From Monoplex corrugatus (Eukaryota > Mollusca > Gastropoda > Littorinimorpha > Ranellidae), in assembly GCA_030674185.1 (NCBI GenBank), contig JAPXFY010000026.1, positions 56,793,252 to 56,823,251 on the forward strand: a stretch of DNA of 30,000 bases. The letters are read 5' to 3'. Every line of letters begins with the position of its first letter. Positions within the stretch are counted from its first letter, which is position 1. The notes under the pieces are model-generated. The model saw only the letters and a program-made list of their open reading frames with translations, ran no database searches and was not told the origin of the DNA. Made by a program: the position numbers and the translations under genes. Below, one piece after another: positions 1-15,493 of this stretch.

Positions 1-215
1 GCAAATTTGAGTTTATTCTTAAGCCTCATGTTCATTGCTTGGCACCTTCTGCTTTTCTGATACAAGAAATTTGTCACAAAATTGAATTGGTGCCAACTGA
101 ATGACACAGCAACTCTGTGTGGTCGCTAGCCCCTGGCAAATACAAGCAATCATACCACTGAGTGTGACAGAGTTCCTGTCCATGTCTGTGATCACATAAT
201 TGAGTGTGACAAAGT
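1..215. other. non-repetitive sequence, no feature recognised
   Basis: There is a weak direct repeat, GAGTGTGACAGAGTT at about 158 and GAGTGTGACAAAGTT at about 202, just before the GATA tract. No exon or signal was found. Confidence 0.5.
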
Positions 216-308
216 TAGATAGATAGATAGACTGACAGACAGATAGGTAGACAGACAGACAGATAGGTAGACAGACAGACGGACAGACAGACAGACAGAT
301 AGATAGAC

Positions 309-343
<35 letters not shown>

Positions 344-389
344 TAGACAGATAGATAGATAGATAGATAGATACACAGACTGACGGACG

Positions 390-477
<88 letters not shown>

Positions 478-488
478 GATAAATAGAT
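216..488. repeat. (GATA)n/(GACA)n microsatellite
   Basis: Tetranucleotide AGAT repeats are interspersed with AGAC, purest at 415-476. The open frame on the minus strand (SIYLSIYL...) is just this repeat. Confidence 0.95.
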
Positions 489-822
489 TCATGGATATGT
501 TAAAAAGTCACCTGTCATTGAGTTCGATGGTAGTCACTGCAGCAGATGTCACAACAACTGTCCTGATTTACCCTGGTCCTGAGTGTCTGTCCTACCTCCT
601 AGTCCTTCAAACAACTGATGTCGGTGATGTTCATTTTGGAGGTGGATTTCTTTTGGCCTCAACCTTTCCTTGCAAAAAGTTGTCATTAAGTTTGTGTTGG
701 TATTGCAGGTTGCATGGCCGATGTATTTATTTTTGTTTGGTTGATTTCTACCAGTGGCCTGTGAGTTCGTTCAAATGTTAAACATATTTTGATGAAAAAG
801 CCTGTTCCCTTGTGTGCCACAG
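489..822. other. unique sequence, presumed intron upstream of exon A
   Basis: Short open frames exist (491-781) but have no family signal. A CIMIP2 N-terminal exon ending in CCxGG/GT was looked for and not found. The sequence ends in the polypyrimidine-poor acceptor of exon A. Confidence 0.45.
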
Positions 823-1061
823 CTATGGGGGCTTCTGCCCACAGTTCAAATATCGGATCGGCAAGACATTTGGCAAGACCACCAACAACCTGCTGGCAGA
901 CGACAATGTGGCCAGCTCAGGTCGCCTCGTTCTGGCGCAGATCTTCCCCAACGAAGAAGCGGCCTGCAAGTCAGAGGCGGCAAGGACGTCCTTGCTGCAG
1001 ACACGGGAACAGAGCTGGGGCGACCAGAAACTCGTGGAAACCATGGTGCCTGGATACACAG
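823..1061 (+). CDS. CIMIP2B: CIMIP2B-like internal exon A (first exon in the window)
   Basis: The exon starts after the acceptor TGTGCCACAG (AG at 821-822) and ends at the donor ACAG/GTGAG (GT at 1062-1063). Its first base completes a codon split after two bases, probably Gly, so the reading is (G)[17 protein letters not shown]. It continues through a charged linker and ends VPGYT plus the first base of Gly, so the exit phase is 1. It carries the first CIMIP2 motif and begins the second. GC content is clearly higher than in the flanking intron. The same frame runs open 11 bases upstream of the acceptor, but that stretch has no family resemblance. Confidence 0.8.
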
Positions 1062-2055
1062 GTGAGACATGACATCATAATATCTGATTGTACAGGTGAC
1101 ACATGAAATCAACATCATAAAACTTGATTGTACAGTGAGAAATCAGTCATCATAACTCCCGATTGTACAGGTGAGACATGAAATCATCATCATAAAATTT
1201 GATTGTACAGGTGAGAAATCAGTCATCAGAACACCTGAGACATGGCATCGTAACTTCTGATTCTGCTGATGAAACCTCATTCGTATAGCACCTGTACAGG
1301 TCAGACATCACATTAAAGACCTGACTGTACAGGTGAGGCATCAATCATCATAATATTTGATTACACGGGTGGTACATCGGTCATCATAACACCTGATTGT
1401 CTAGATGAGACGCCAATCAGCTGAATAATGATTGTGCAAGTGAGACATCACATTATCCCAATACTGATTGTACAGGTGAGACATTACATTATGATAATTA
1501 TTTTACTGTACAAGTGAGACATTGTTCATCTTAATAACTAATTGTGCAGTTCAGACATCACAAAATCATAACACCTGTCACGTGTCCAACAGGTTTCATT
1601 CCGAGAAGTCAGCACTTTTTCGGTAATCGTTACGCCAACGTGTGTCGTAACTCCGTGTCCGACTTCGAGTTTGACCAGCGCAAGTACGAGGCCAAGCAAC
1701 AGGAGCTGAGGCTCATTGAGGCTGCTCAGTCAGGGTCTGCTAAGGGAGTTGACTCCAGCTTACTTCCGGTGTGTTCATGGCATAGTTATTTTTGGCATCA
1801 TCATGATATTATTTAGATAATGATGATAATAATAATAGTAATAATTAATAACAATAATCATGATGATGATGATGATGATGACAACGACGACGACGACAAC
1901 AACAACAACAACAATGATAATATAATAATAATATAATAATAAAATAATAATATGATGATGATGATGATAAAGATGATGATTTTTACATAATTTATCTAAA
2001 TTTTAATCATTATCTTAATTTTATTTTTACCACCTCATGCTCCATCAACATCGTC

Positions 2056-2087
<32 letters not shown>

Positions 2088-5000
2088 TTTCGTTTTATTT
2101 TTGAGCCCAGAGCATTAAAGTGAAAAAAAGCAAAAACAAACAAAACAAAACAAAACAAACAGACAGGTAAAAATACAAATACAAACAACAAACAAAACTG
2201 TGCAATACAATACAGCATACCATAACACAACACAACACAATAACACAGTACAGTACAATACAGCATACCATAACACAACACAACACAATGTAACACAGTA
2301 CAGTACAATACAGCATACCATAACACAACACAACACAATGTAACACAGTACAGTACAATACAGCATACCATAACACAACACAACACAATGTAACACAGTA
2401 CAGTACAATACAGCATACCATAACACAACACAACACAATGTACACCAGTACAGTACAATACAGCATACCATAACACAACACAACACAATGTAACGCAGTA
2501 CAGTACAATACAGCATACCATAACACAACACAACACAATGTAACACAGTACAGTACAATACAGCATACCATAACACAACACAACACAATGTAACGCAGTA
2601 CAGTACAATACAGCATACCATAACACAACACAACACAATGTAACGCAGTACAGTACAATACAGCATACCATAACACAACACAACACAATGTAACGCAGTA
2701 CAGTACAATACAGCATACCATAACACAACACAACACAATGTAACGCAGTACAGTACAATACAGCATACCATAACACAACACAACACAATGTAACGCAGTA
2801 CAGTACAATACAGCATACCATAACACACACAACACAATGTAACGCAGTACAGTACAATACAGCATACCATAACACAGCACAACACAATGTAACGCAGTAC
2901 AGTACAATACAGCATACCATAACACAGCACAACACAATGTAACGCAGTACAGTACAAAACAGCATAGTACAACACAACACAATGTAACGCAGTACAGTAC
3001 AAAACAGCATAGTACAACACAACACAATGTAACGCAGTACAGTACAAAACAGCATAGTACAACACAACACAATGTAACGCAGTACAGTACAAAACAGCAT
3101 AGTACAACACAACACAATGTAACGCAGTACAGTACAAAACAGCATAGTACAACACAACACAATGTAACGCAGTACAGTACAAAACAGCATAGTACAACAC
3201 AACACAATGTAACGCAGTACAGTGCAAAACAGCATAACACAGCACAACACAATGTAACGCAGTACAGTACAAACAGCATAGTAACACCACAACACAATGT
3301 AACGCAGTACAGTACAAAACAGCATAGTACAGCACAACACAATGTAACGCAGTACAGTACAAAACAGCATAACACAACACAACACAATGTAACGCAGTAC
3401 AATACAAAACACCATAACACTACACAACACAATGTAACGCAGTACAGTACAAAACAGCATAACACAACACAACACAATGTAACGCAGTACAGTACAAAAC
3501 ACCATAACACAACACAACACAATGTAACGCAGTACAGTACAAAACAGCATAGTACAAACACAACACAATGTAACGCAGTACAGTACAAAACAGCATAGTA
3601 CAACACAACACAATGTAACGCAGTACAGTACAAAACAGCATAACACAACACAACACAATGTAACGCAGTACAGTGCAAAAGAGCATAACACAGCACAACA
3701 CAATGTAACGCAGTACAGTACAAAACAGCATAGTACAACACAACACAATGTAACGCAGTACAGTACAAAACAGCATAGTAACAGCACAACACAATGTAAC
3801 GCAGTACAGTACAAAACAGCATAACACAACACAACACAATGTAACGCAGTACAGTACAAAACAGCATAACACAACACAAAACAATGTAACGCAGTACAGT
3901 ACAAAACACCATAACACAACACAGCACAACACAATGTAACGCAGTAACAGTACAAAACAGCATAAGTACAACACAACACAATGTAACGCAGTACAGTACA
4001 AAACAGCATAGTACAACACAACACAATGTAACGCAGTACAGTACAAAACACCATAACACAACACAACACAATGTAACGCATTACAGTACAAAACAGCATA
4101 ACACAACACAACACAATGTAACGCAGTACAGTACAAAACACCATAACACAACACAGCACAACACAATGTAACGCAGTACAGTACAAAACAGCATAGTACA
4201 ACACAACACAATGTAACGCAGTACAGTACAAAACAGCATAACACAACACACAGTAACACAGTAAACGCAGTACAGTCAAAAACCAGCATAGTACAACACA
4301 ACACAATGTAACGCAGTACAGTACAAAACAGCATAACACAACACAACACAATGTAACGCAGTACAGTACAAAACAGCATAACACAACACAACACAATGTA
4401 ACGCAGTACAGTACAAAACACCATAACACAACACACACAACACAATGTAACGCAGTACAGTACAAAACAGCATAGTACAACACAACACAATGTAACGCAG
4501 TACAGTACAAAACAGCATAGTACAACACAACACAATGTAACGCAGTACAGTACAAAACACATAACACAGCACAACACAATGTAACGCAGTACAGTACAAA
4601 ACAGCATAACACAGCACAACACAATGTAACGCAGTACAGTACAAAACAGCATAACACAGCACAACACAATGTAACGCAGTACAGTACAAAACAGCATAAA
4701 CAGCACAACACAATGTAACGCAGTACAGTACAAAACAGCATAGTACAACACAACACAATGTAACGCAGTACAGTACAAAACAGCATAGTACAACACAACA
4801 CAATGTAACGCAGTACAGTACAAAACAGCATAACACAGCACAACACAATGTAACGCAGTACAGTACAAAACAGCATAACACAGCACAACACAATGTAACG
4901 CAGTACAGTACAAAACAGCATAGTACAGCACAACACAATGTAACCGCAGTACAGTGCAAAAACAAGACATTAGTACCAAGCATCAACACAAATGTAACGC

Positions 5001-8000
5001 AGTACAGTACAAAACAGCATAGTACAACACAACACAATGTAACGCAGTACAGTGCAAAACAGCATAGTACAACACGCACAACACAATGTAACGCAGTACA
5101 GTACAAAACAACATAGTACAGCACAACACAATGTAACGCTGTACAGTACAAAACAGCATAGTACAGCACAACACAATGTAACGCAGTACAGTGCAAAACA
5201 GCATAACACAACACAGCACAATGTAACGCAGTACAGTACAAAACACCATAACACAACACAGCACAAAACAATGTAACGCAGTACAGTACAAAACAGCATA
5301 GTACAGCACAACACAATGTAACGCAGTACAGTACAAAACAGCATAACACAACACAGCACAACACAATGTAACGCAGTACAGTACAAAACAGCATAGTACA
5401 ACACAACACAATGTAACGCAGTACAGTACAAAACAGCATAGTACAACACAACACAATGTAACGCAGTACAGTACAAAACAGCATAGTACAGCACAACACA
5501 ATGTAACGCAGTACAGTACAAAACAGCATAGTACAACACAACACAATGTAACGCAGTACAGTACAAAACAGCATAGTACAGCACAACACAATGTAACGCA
5601 GTACAGTACAAAACACCATAACACAACACAACACAATGTAACGCAGTACAGTACAAAACAGCATAGTACAGCACAACACAATGTAACGCAGTACAGTACA
5701 AAACAGCATAGTACAACACAACACAATGTAACGCAGTACAGTACAAAACAGCATAGTACAACACAACACAATGTAACGCAGTACAGTACAAAACACCATA
5801 ACACAGCACAACACAATGTAACGCAGTACAGTACAAAACAGCATAGTACAGCACAACACAATGTAACGCAGTACAGTACAAAACAGCATAGTACAACACA
5901 ACACAATGTAACGCAGTACAGTACAAAACAGCATAACACAGCACAACACAATGTAACGCAGTACAGTACAAAACAGCATAGTACAGCACAACACAATGTA
6001 ACGCAGTACAGTACAAAACAGCATAGTACAACACAACACAATGTAACGCAGTACAGTACAAAACAGCATAGTACACACACAACACAATGTAACGCAGTAC
6101 AGTACAAAACAGCATAGTACAACACAACACAATGTAACGCAGTACAGTACAAAACAGCATAACACAACACAACACAATGTAACGCAGTACAGTACACAAA
6201 CACCATATACACAACAGCACAAACACAATGTAACGCAGTACAGTACAAAACAGCATGTACAACACACAACACAATGTAACGCAGTACAGTACAAAACAGC
6301 ATAGTAAACACAACACAATGTAACGCAGTACAGTACAAAACACATATACACAGCACAACACAATGTAACGCAGTACAGTACAAAACAGCATAGTACACAG
6401 CACAACACAATGTAACGCAGTACAGTACAAAACACGCATAAACACAGCACAACACAATGTAACGCAGTACAGTACAAAACAAGCATAACACAGCACAACA
6501 CAATTAACGCAGTACAGTAACAACAACAGCATAGTACAGCACAACACAATGTAACGCAGTACAGTACAAAACAGCATAGTACAACACAACACAATGTAAC
6601 GCAGTACAGTACAAAACAGCATATAACACAGCACAACACAATGTAACGCAGTACAGTACAAACAGCATAGTACAGCACAAACACAATGTAACGCAGTACA
6701 GTACAAAACAGCATAGTACAGCACAACACAATGTAACGCAGTACAGTGCAAAACAGCATAGTACACACAAACACATGTAACGCAGTACAGTACAAAAACA
6801 TAACACCAACAGCGCATACTACAAACACAACAGCACAACACAATGTAACGCAGTACAGTACAAAACAGCATAGTACAGCACAACACAATGTAACGCAGTA
6901 CAGTACAAAACAGCATAGTACAACACAACACAATGTAACGCAGTACAGTACAAAACAGCATATACACAACACAACACAATGTAACATACGCAGTACAGTA
7001 CAAAACAGCCATAATACAAACACATGACAACACACAATGTAACGCAGTACAGTACAAAAATAACAGCAATACAGCACAACACAATGTAACGCAGTACAGT
7101 ACAAAACAGCATAGTAAACACAACACAATGTAACGCAGTACAGTACAAAACAGCATAGTACAGCACAACACAATGTAACGCAGTACAGTACAAAACAGCA
7201 TAGTACAGCACAACACAATGTAACGCAGTACAGTACAAAACAGCATAGTACAACACAAACAATGTAACGCAGTACAGTACAAAACAGCATAGTACACACA
7301 ACACAATGTAACGCAGTACAGTACAAAACAGCATAACGTACAACACAACACAATGTAACGCACGTACAGTACAAAAACATGCCATAGTACAACAACACAC
7401 ATGTAACGCGTAAGTACAAGTACAAAACAGCAGACACAAGTACATACAGTACAAACACATGTAAACGACAGTACATATCACAGTACAAAACAGCATAGTA
7501 CAACACACACACAAATTAACGCAGTACAGTACAAAACACCATAACACAGCACAAACACAATGTAACGCAGTACAGTACAAAACAGCATAGTACAGCACAA
7601 CACAATGTAACGCAGTACAGTGCAAAACAGCATAGTACAAACACAACACAATGTAACGCAGTTACAGTACAAACAACCCATAACACAGCACAACACAATG
7701 TAACGCAGTACAGTACAAAACAGCATAGTACAGCACAACACAATGTAACGCAGTACAGTGACAAAAACAGCATAGTACAACACAACACAATGTAACGCAG
7801 TACAGTGCAAAAACAGCATAGTACAACACAACACAATGTAACGCAGTACAGTGCAAAACAGCGCAAGTAACAACACAACACAATGTAACGCAGTACAGTA
7901 CAAAACAGCATAAACACACAACACAAACACAATGTAACGCAGTACACAATACCAAAAACAGCATAGTACAACACAACACAATGTAACGCAGTACAGTACA

Positions 8001-11000
8001 AAACAGCATAGTACAACACAACACAATGTAACGCAGTACAGTACAAAACAGCATAACACACACAACACAATGTAACGCAGTACAGTGCAAAACAGCATAG
8101 TACAACACAACACAATGTAACGCAGTACAGTACAAAACAGCATAACACAACACAACACACAATGTAACGCAGTACAGTGCAAAACAGCATAGTACAACAC
8201 AACAACCAATGTAACGCAGTACAGTACAAAACAGCATAGTACAACACAACACAATGTAACGCAGTACAGTACAAAACAGCATAGTACAACACAACACAAT
8301 GTAACGCAGTACAGTACAAAACAGCATAGTACAACACAGACCAACAATGTAACGCAAGTACAGTACAAACAAGCATATACACAAACACAACACAACACAA
8401 TGTAACGCAGTACAGTACAAAACAGCATAGTACAACACAACACTGTAACGCAGTACAGTACAAAACAGCATAACACAACACAACACAATGTAACGCAGTA
8501 CAGTACAAAACAGCATAGAACAGACACAACACAATGTAACGCAGTACAGTACAAAACAGCATAGTACAACACAACACAATGTAACGCAGTACAGTACAAA
8601 ACAGCATAGTACAACACAACACAATGTAACGCAGTACATACAAAACAGCATAACACAACACAACACAATGTAACGCAGTACAATACAAAACAGCATAACA
8701 CACACAACACAATGTAACGCAGTACAGTGCAAAAACAGCATAGTACAACACAACACAATGTAACGCAGTTACAGTGCAAAACAGCATAACACAACACAAC
8801 ACAACACAATGTAACGCAGTACAGTAGCAAAACAGCATATACACAACACAACACAATGTGACGCAGTACAGTGCAAAACAGCACAGCACAAACACAATGT
8901 AACGCAGTACAGTGCAAAACAGCACTAGCTACAACACAATGTAACGCAGTACAGTGCAAAACAGCATAGACAACACAACACAATGTAACGCAGTACAGTA
9001 CAAAACAGCATAACACAACACAACAGAATGTAACGCAGTACAGTGCAAAACAGCATAGTACAAACATACAACACAAACACATAGTAACGCAGTACAGTAC
9101 AAAACAGCAATAACAACACAACACAATGTAACGCAGTACAGTGCAAAACAGCATAGTACAACACAACACAATGTAACGCAGTACAGTACAAAATAGCATA
9201 AACAACACAAACAATGTAACGCAGTACAGTCAAAACAGCATATCACAACACAACACAATGTAACGCAGTACATACAAAACAGCATAGTACAACACAACAC
9301 AATGTAACGCAGTACAGTACAAAACAGCATAGTACAACACAACACAATGTAACGCAGTACAGTACAAAACAGCATAGTACAACACAACACAATGTAACGC
9401 AGTACAGTACAAAACAGCATATACAACACAACACACACAATGTAACGCAGTAGTACAGTGCAAAAAACAAGCACCAGCACAACAACACAATGTAACGCAG
9501 TACAGTGCAAAACAGCATACACAACACAACACAATGTAACGCAGTACAGTACAAAACAGCATAGTACAACACAACACATGTAACGCTGACAGTCAAAACA
9601 GCATAGTACAACACAACACAATGTACGCAGTACAATACAAAACAGCTAACACAACACAACACAATAACGCAACATCAAAACAGCAAACAACAACAACACA
9701 ATGTAACCAGACAGTGCAAACAGCAACAAACCAACACATGAACATATATCAAAAACAGCTCACAACACAAACACATAGCATACACAAACACAAAACACAC
9801 AACACAAGTGACGAGTACAGTAAACAGCACAGCACAATCAATGACGGTACATGCAAACAGCACAGACACACATGCGCAGACAGTGCAAAACGCAAGAAAC
9901 AAGACAGTACACGACAATACAAAACATAACAGCAACACAACAGAATGTAACGCAGTACAGTGCAAACAGCACAGTACAACACAACACAATGACGCAGTAC
10001 AGACAAAACAGACAGTACAAACAACACAATGAAGCAGCAGTGCAGAACACATAGTCACACAACACAAGTACGCAGTACAGTACAATGCATAGTACAACAA
10101 ACACATTAGCAGTACAGTACAACACATACACACACACCAGTGCAGCACTACAAAGACACATAGTACACACACACATGTAGCAGTACAAGTACAACACATA
10201 GTCAACAATCAAGAACCAGTACAACAACAGCAGTACAGACAACACAAGTACAGCAAAGCATAGTACAAACACACAGCTACCAGTACGTGCACGCACAGAC
10301 AACACATTGTAACGCAGTACAGTGCACAGCACAGCACAACACATGAACGCCAGTACAGTGCAAACAGTACAACACAACAGCACAACATAGGTAGCATACA
10401 AAACAACACAACACACACACATAACAACACAACACACAACACAAATACAGCAACACAACAACACAGCAACACAAACAGCACAGCAGCACAAGTACGAAAT
10501 GCAGCACGGTACTACACAGCACAGCACAGTGCAGCAAAATACAAGACAGTACAGCACAATACAAAACAGTACAGCAGACTACAGCACAGCATAACAGCAC
10601 AGCACAGCACAGTACAGCACAAGTACAACACAGCACAGTACAACACAGCACAGTGCAGCACAAGTACAACACAGCACAGTACAGCACAAGTACAACACAG
10701 CACAGTACAGCACAAGTACAACACAGCACAGCACAGCACAGCACAGTGCAGCACAAGTACAACACAGCACAGTCAGCACAAGTACAAACACAGCACAGTA
10801 CAGCACAAGTACAGCACAAGTACAACACAGCACAGTACAGCACAAGTACAACACAGCACAGCACAGACAGCACAGTACAGCACAAGTACAACACAGCACA
10901 GTGCAGCACAACACAGTAAGTACAAAACGATGAAGCACACAAACACAGCACAGTACAATACAGTCCTACACAACAGTACAAAACAGTACTGTACCGCACA

Positions 11001-11970
11001 ACACAGTACAACACAGCATGACACAATGCTACACAGTACAGCACAGTACAACAGAACACAGTACAGCACAACAACAGTACAAAACACAGAACAGTATAAC
11101 ACAAACACAAAACAGTACAACATAACACAATACAGCACAGCAGAGTAGAGTACATCACTTCACAATACAGTGCAACACAGCACAGTACTGCGCATACACA
11201 CACACAGTGCAAAGCAGCACAGCACAACACAGTACAACACAGTACAGTAAGTACGACACAGTACAGTATACAACACAGTACAGTAGTACAATACAGTACA
11301 GGCAGAGCACAGCTCAGCACAGCACACAACAAACACAGTACAAGACATTGCAGCACAGCGCAATACACACACTCAAGGCACAATTCACTGCAGTGCTGTG
11401 CCGATTCAGTACAGCACTGTACAGCAGAGTACAGCACAACAAGCACAGTACAACACAGCACAGTACTGTACAATTCAGTACAAAACTATACAACACAGTA
11501 CAACCACACAGAGAGCACAAAATCAGATCAGGGCTTTGTATACATTGTAGTTGCGACGAGAAGTGGAAAAATCGTGTTTAATGAACTTGTTCATGGACTT
11601 TTGGAATTTGGTGCTGTGCTGTGCTGTGTGCTGTGCTGTTGTGCTGTGCTGTGCTGTGCTGTGCTGTTGTGTGATGCGACCTCGTGTGGTCTGATGTAAT
11701 GTGATGCAGTGTGATTTGTGTGCTCACAGCCAATCCACACGGACCACGTGACGCCACTGAAGGCACAGAAGGAGAAGGCAGACACCTTCATCTCCAAGTC
11801 TGAACCACCACCCACCGTCTCTCCCTACTACCTTCAAAACGAATCGGATCAGAAAAAGTTTATGTCAGGTAGGCTACTCTCTCTCTCTCTCTCTCTGTCT
11901 CTCTGTCTGTCTGTCTGTCTGTCTCTCTCTGTCTCTCTCTGTCTCTGTCTCTCTCTGTCTCTGTCTCCTG

Positions 11971-12001
<31 letters not shown>

Positions 12002-12059
12002 GTGTGTCTCTGTCTCTGTCTGTCTGTCTCTCTGTCTGTCTCTCTGTCTGTCTGTCTGC

Positions 12060-12119
<60 letters not shown>

Positions 12120-13058
12120 GTTATTGTTATTATTTAACCAGAATTATTGCTTTTATTACTGATACTACTTTTATTATTGTAGCTGTTGTTATGTTATTGA
12201 TATCACTGCTAGAGGTTGATGAGTGTTTGTTTCCCGTGTGTCTGCTGTGATCTGTCACGTTTTCGTAATACATTTGATCAACATGTATGGAGGTCAGTCT
12301 TTGTCATATTGATATATGGAAGTCAGTCTTTGTCATATTGATACATGGAGGTCAGTCTTTATCATATTGATATATGGAAGTCAGTCTTTGTCATATTGAT
12401 ATATGGAGGTCAGTCTTTGTCATATTGATATATGGAGGTCAGTCTTTGTCATATTGATATATGGAGGTCAGTCTTTGTCATATTGATATATGGAAGTCAG
12501 TCTTTGTCATATTGATATATGGAAGTCAGTCTTTGTCATATTGATATATGGAGGTCAGTCTTTGTCATATTGATATATGGAGGTCAGTCTTTGTCATATT
12601 GATATATGGAGGTCAGTCTTTGTCATATTGATAGACCTCTTTTATATCCAGCCTCATGTTTTCAGGAAGTACCTTCTGAAACACATTACCAGAAAATATT
12701 TAAACCTCTTAAGTGCCGTCAACGTAAAATTTACGGAGCTCTCAAATGTCTCAGTCTGACAATATCTAAGCAGAGTTTTACATATCTCATGCATGAATTG
12801 GCCCTTCTCCTACCTTACAGTTCAGTTACAAACATATTTATAATCTCAACCACTTAACATAAAAACTTCAAATCTATGTCTTTGACCTGATACTAAATGA
12901 TTGCCTTGTTGGATTATCTATGTTGATTCATGTCATTTATATGTAGTGTAACTCCTCTTTGGTGAGGGCTGGATGAAAAAAAGGCATATACTTTGCTTAG
13001 TTCGTACTCACGTACACAAAACTTGTTCTTGTTTATTCTTGTTCTTGTTCTTGTTTTT

Positions 13059-13118
<60 letters not shown>

Positions 13119-15010
13119 TCTCTCTGTGTCTGTCTGTCTGTCTCTCTCTCTCTGTGTCTCTGTCTCTCTCAGTCTCTCTCTCTCTCTCTCTCCACAAACA
13201 AGGTTGAACGTTTTACCACTAAACAATAATATAAATAGATACAGTGAATCTGATCAAGAAAAGGTGTGTCCATTTTGCAGGACAGAATCTGAAAACGAAG
13301 AACACTTATTATTTAGATGTTCCACTTACGCTGATCTCAGGGCGAAATTTTTAAAGGATTTAGTCAGCATGCCTATGTGCATACTGCTCCAATCAACAAA
13401 TAGCCACCGAAGCCACAGCGTATCCAGATACGTTTTCCACGCCATGAATAGGAGAAAAAAATTGTTAAAAGGAGAAGAAAAGTAAATAGTTATGTAGATA
13501 CTAGCACTAGAATTTCAGACAATAATTAATTTCAATTGTAAAGAAAAAAAAAATGTTTATTTGAATATGAAAGGGGTGCTCATATAGAGACACATGTGCA
13601 TAGGTGCCTGTGTATTCACATTGACGTTGGTGTACTTATGTGCATATATAGGTGATAGTATCTACATTATGTATATGTGTGGGTACATATGTATATATAT
13701 CTATGTATGTATATATGTATGAGTGATTATGTATGTGTGCGTGTATATAGATGTGTATGTGTGTATGTGCGTTTATACATAACCTTCAATTCAGTCTATG
13801 GCCTGAACCATTGCTGACCGCCGAAGATTGAGTTATCTCTGAACTAAAAGATGCACGAAATGCTAAATATGCGTTGAATGATCATTTGGTATTGTCTCAA
13901 TGTCAATTGTTTTGGTAAATGAGTGACTGATCTGCGATTAGTCTGATTAATGGATTGGCATTATGAATGTCTGTTTTTGCCAATTAACCGACTGTTTTGG
14001 GGTCGAATTGCTCTTATGTCATATATTTCTTGTTTCACTTCATTGTACATTAATTCCATTGATTGGTTTAGATTCACTGGTGAATAAATTGATAAACTGA
14101 ACGCATGATTAGCTGACAACGGAATGATTATATGATTTGTTAATTGATGGCGATGGGTGGCTCACCGACCGATCGATTTATAGATTGATGGTTTTAGCTA
14201 TTGATCGATCAGTGATTGAATTATGGAATGTATGGATGATTGATTCGCGTTATTTGAAGTAACGATTGCAAATTGATATATTGAACTCAGTTAAATTCTA
14301 GGTTATCTGGTCGATTAAGTCACTGGATGACTGATTAACTGGTTAAATGATTGATCGATTGATTGATTGAGAGAGGGACTGATTACGTTAAGTGATTGTT
14401 ACTGAAGTGATATCGATTGTACAGTTGGATGATGCATCTGACCCAGTCAATTGAAAGCTGATTTGTCAGTTGAATCACGGGCTGAATGGCGGATTCTTTG
14501 ATTGATCAACTGGTAAATCAGTTGATTGATTGGTTAATTGATTGGTTGACTGTTTGATTGATTGGTTGTTTGGTTGATCGATTGATGGATTGAGTGTTTA
14601 TGTCAAGTACCTGTGGTTGAATATATTGATCAACTGTATGATCTCCGAAGGGTACAAGAAATGTCAGATCTGTGCACTAATTGAATGGTTTGTTTGTCTG
14701 ATAGCCAGTTATTGTAAAATTGACAGTTGGATGAATGATATAGATGCGGTTAATGACAAATATTCTTAGCTGGCCAGTTAAGGAATATGGACTAGAATAC
14801 AAATGAAAAGACCACTGTAAATGCAAAGATGAATGTATCCCAGCTTATGTGACGGTAAACGATAGAAGGGGACAATGTGACAGAGTTCACTGCAGTTTGA
14901 AAGTATAACTTGTATGAATGTATAAGAAAACCTGATCTCCTCCCCTCCCCTTCCCCATGCATGTATTGTGGCCTAAGGCCGATGTACAATAAACATTTTC
15001 TGAGTTCTGA

Positions 15011-15059
<49 letters not shown>

Positions 15060-15462
15060 CTCTCTCTCTCTCTCTATGTTTGTTTTCCCATTCATCTGCC
15101 TGTCTGTTTGTTTTCCTACTTGTCTGGTAGTGTATCCGCCCATCTGTCTGCCTGTCTGTTTGTTTTCGAATTTCCTGTTTGTCTGTCAGTCTATCTGCCC
15201 ATCTATCTACCTGCCAGTTTGCCCATCTGTCTGCCTGCCTGTCTGTGTATAAAAAATTTGCCCACCCGTCCGTCTGTGTGTGTGCCGTTTATCATTGCAG
15301 GAAATATTCGTGTTCAGTGCATATGAAAACGCATCATGCAGTCTTCATCCTAAGAATCTCCATAGCATCATGATTATAATCCCCATCGTCATATTCCCCA
15401 TAGTTTTGTAAGAACTGTCCCAGCCTCTGTGGTCATCAAGGCAGTGTAGAAAATGGAACACA

Positions 15463-15493
<31 letters not shown>

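Noticed and set aside
491..781. 96-codon frame as a possible first exon of the CIMIP2B-like gene
   Set aside because: No family motif, no donor in the phase required by exon A, and the YPG resemblance is not followed by GT.
2081..9214. Open frames of up to 1078 codons on the minus strand, Cys/Leu/Val-rich with 15-residue periodicity
   Set aside because: The 45-bp unit contains no TAA, TAG or TGA on the minus strand in any frame, so all frames are open by composition. Several overlapping frames are equally long, and indels merely switch between them.
2220..9700. Possible CRISPR-like array because of regular 45-bp spacing
   Set aside because: There are no unique spacers, units are contiguous variants of one another, and the setting is a eukaryotic intron.
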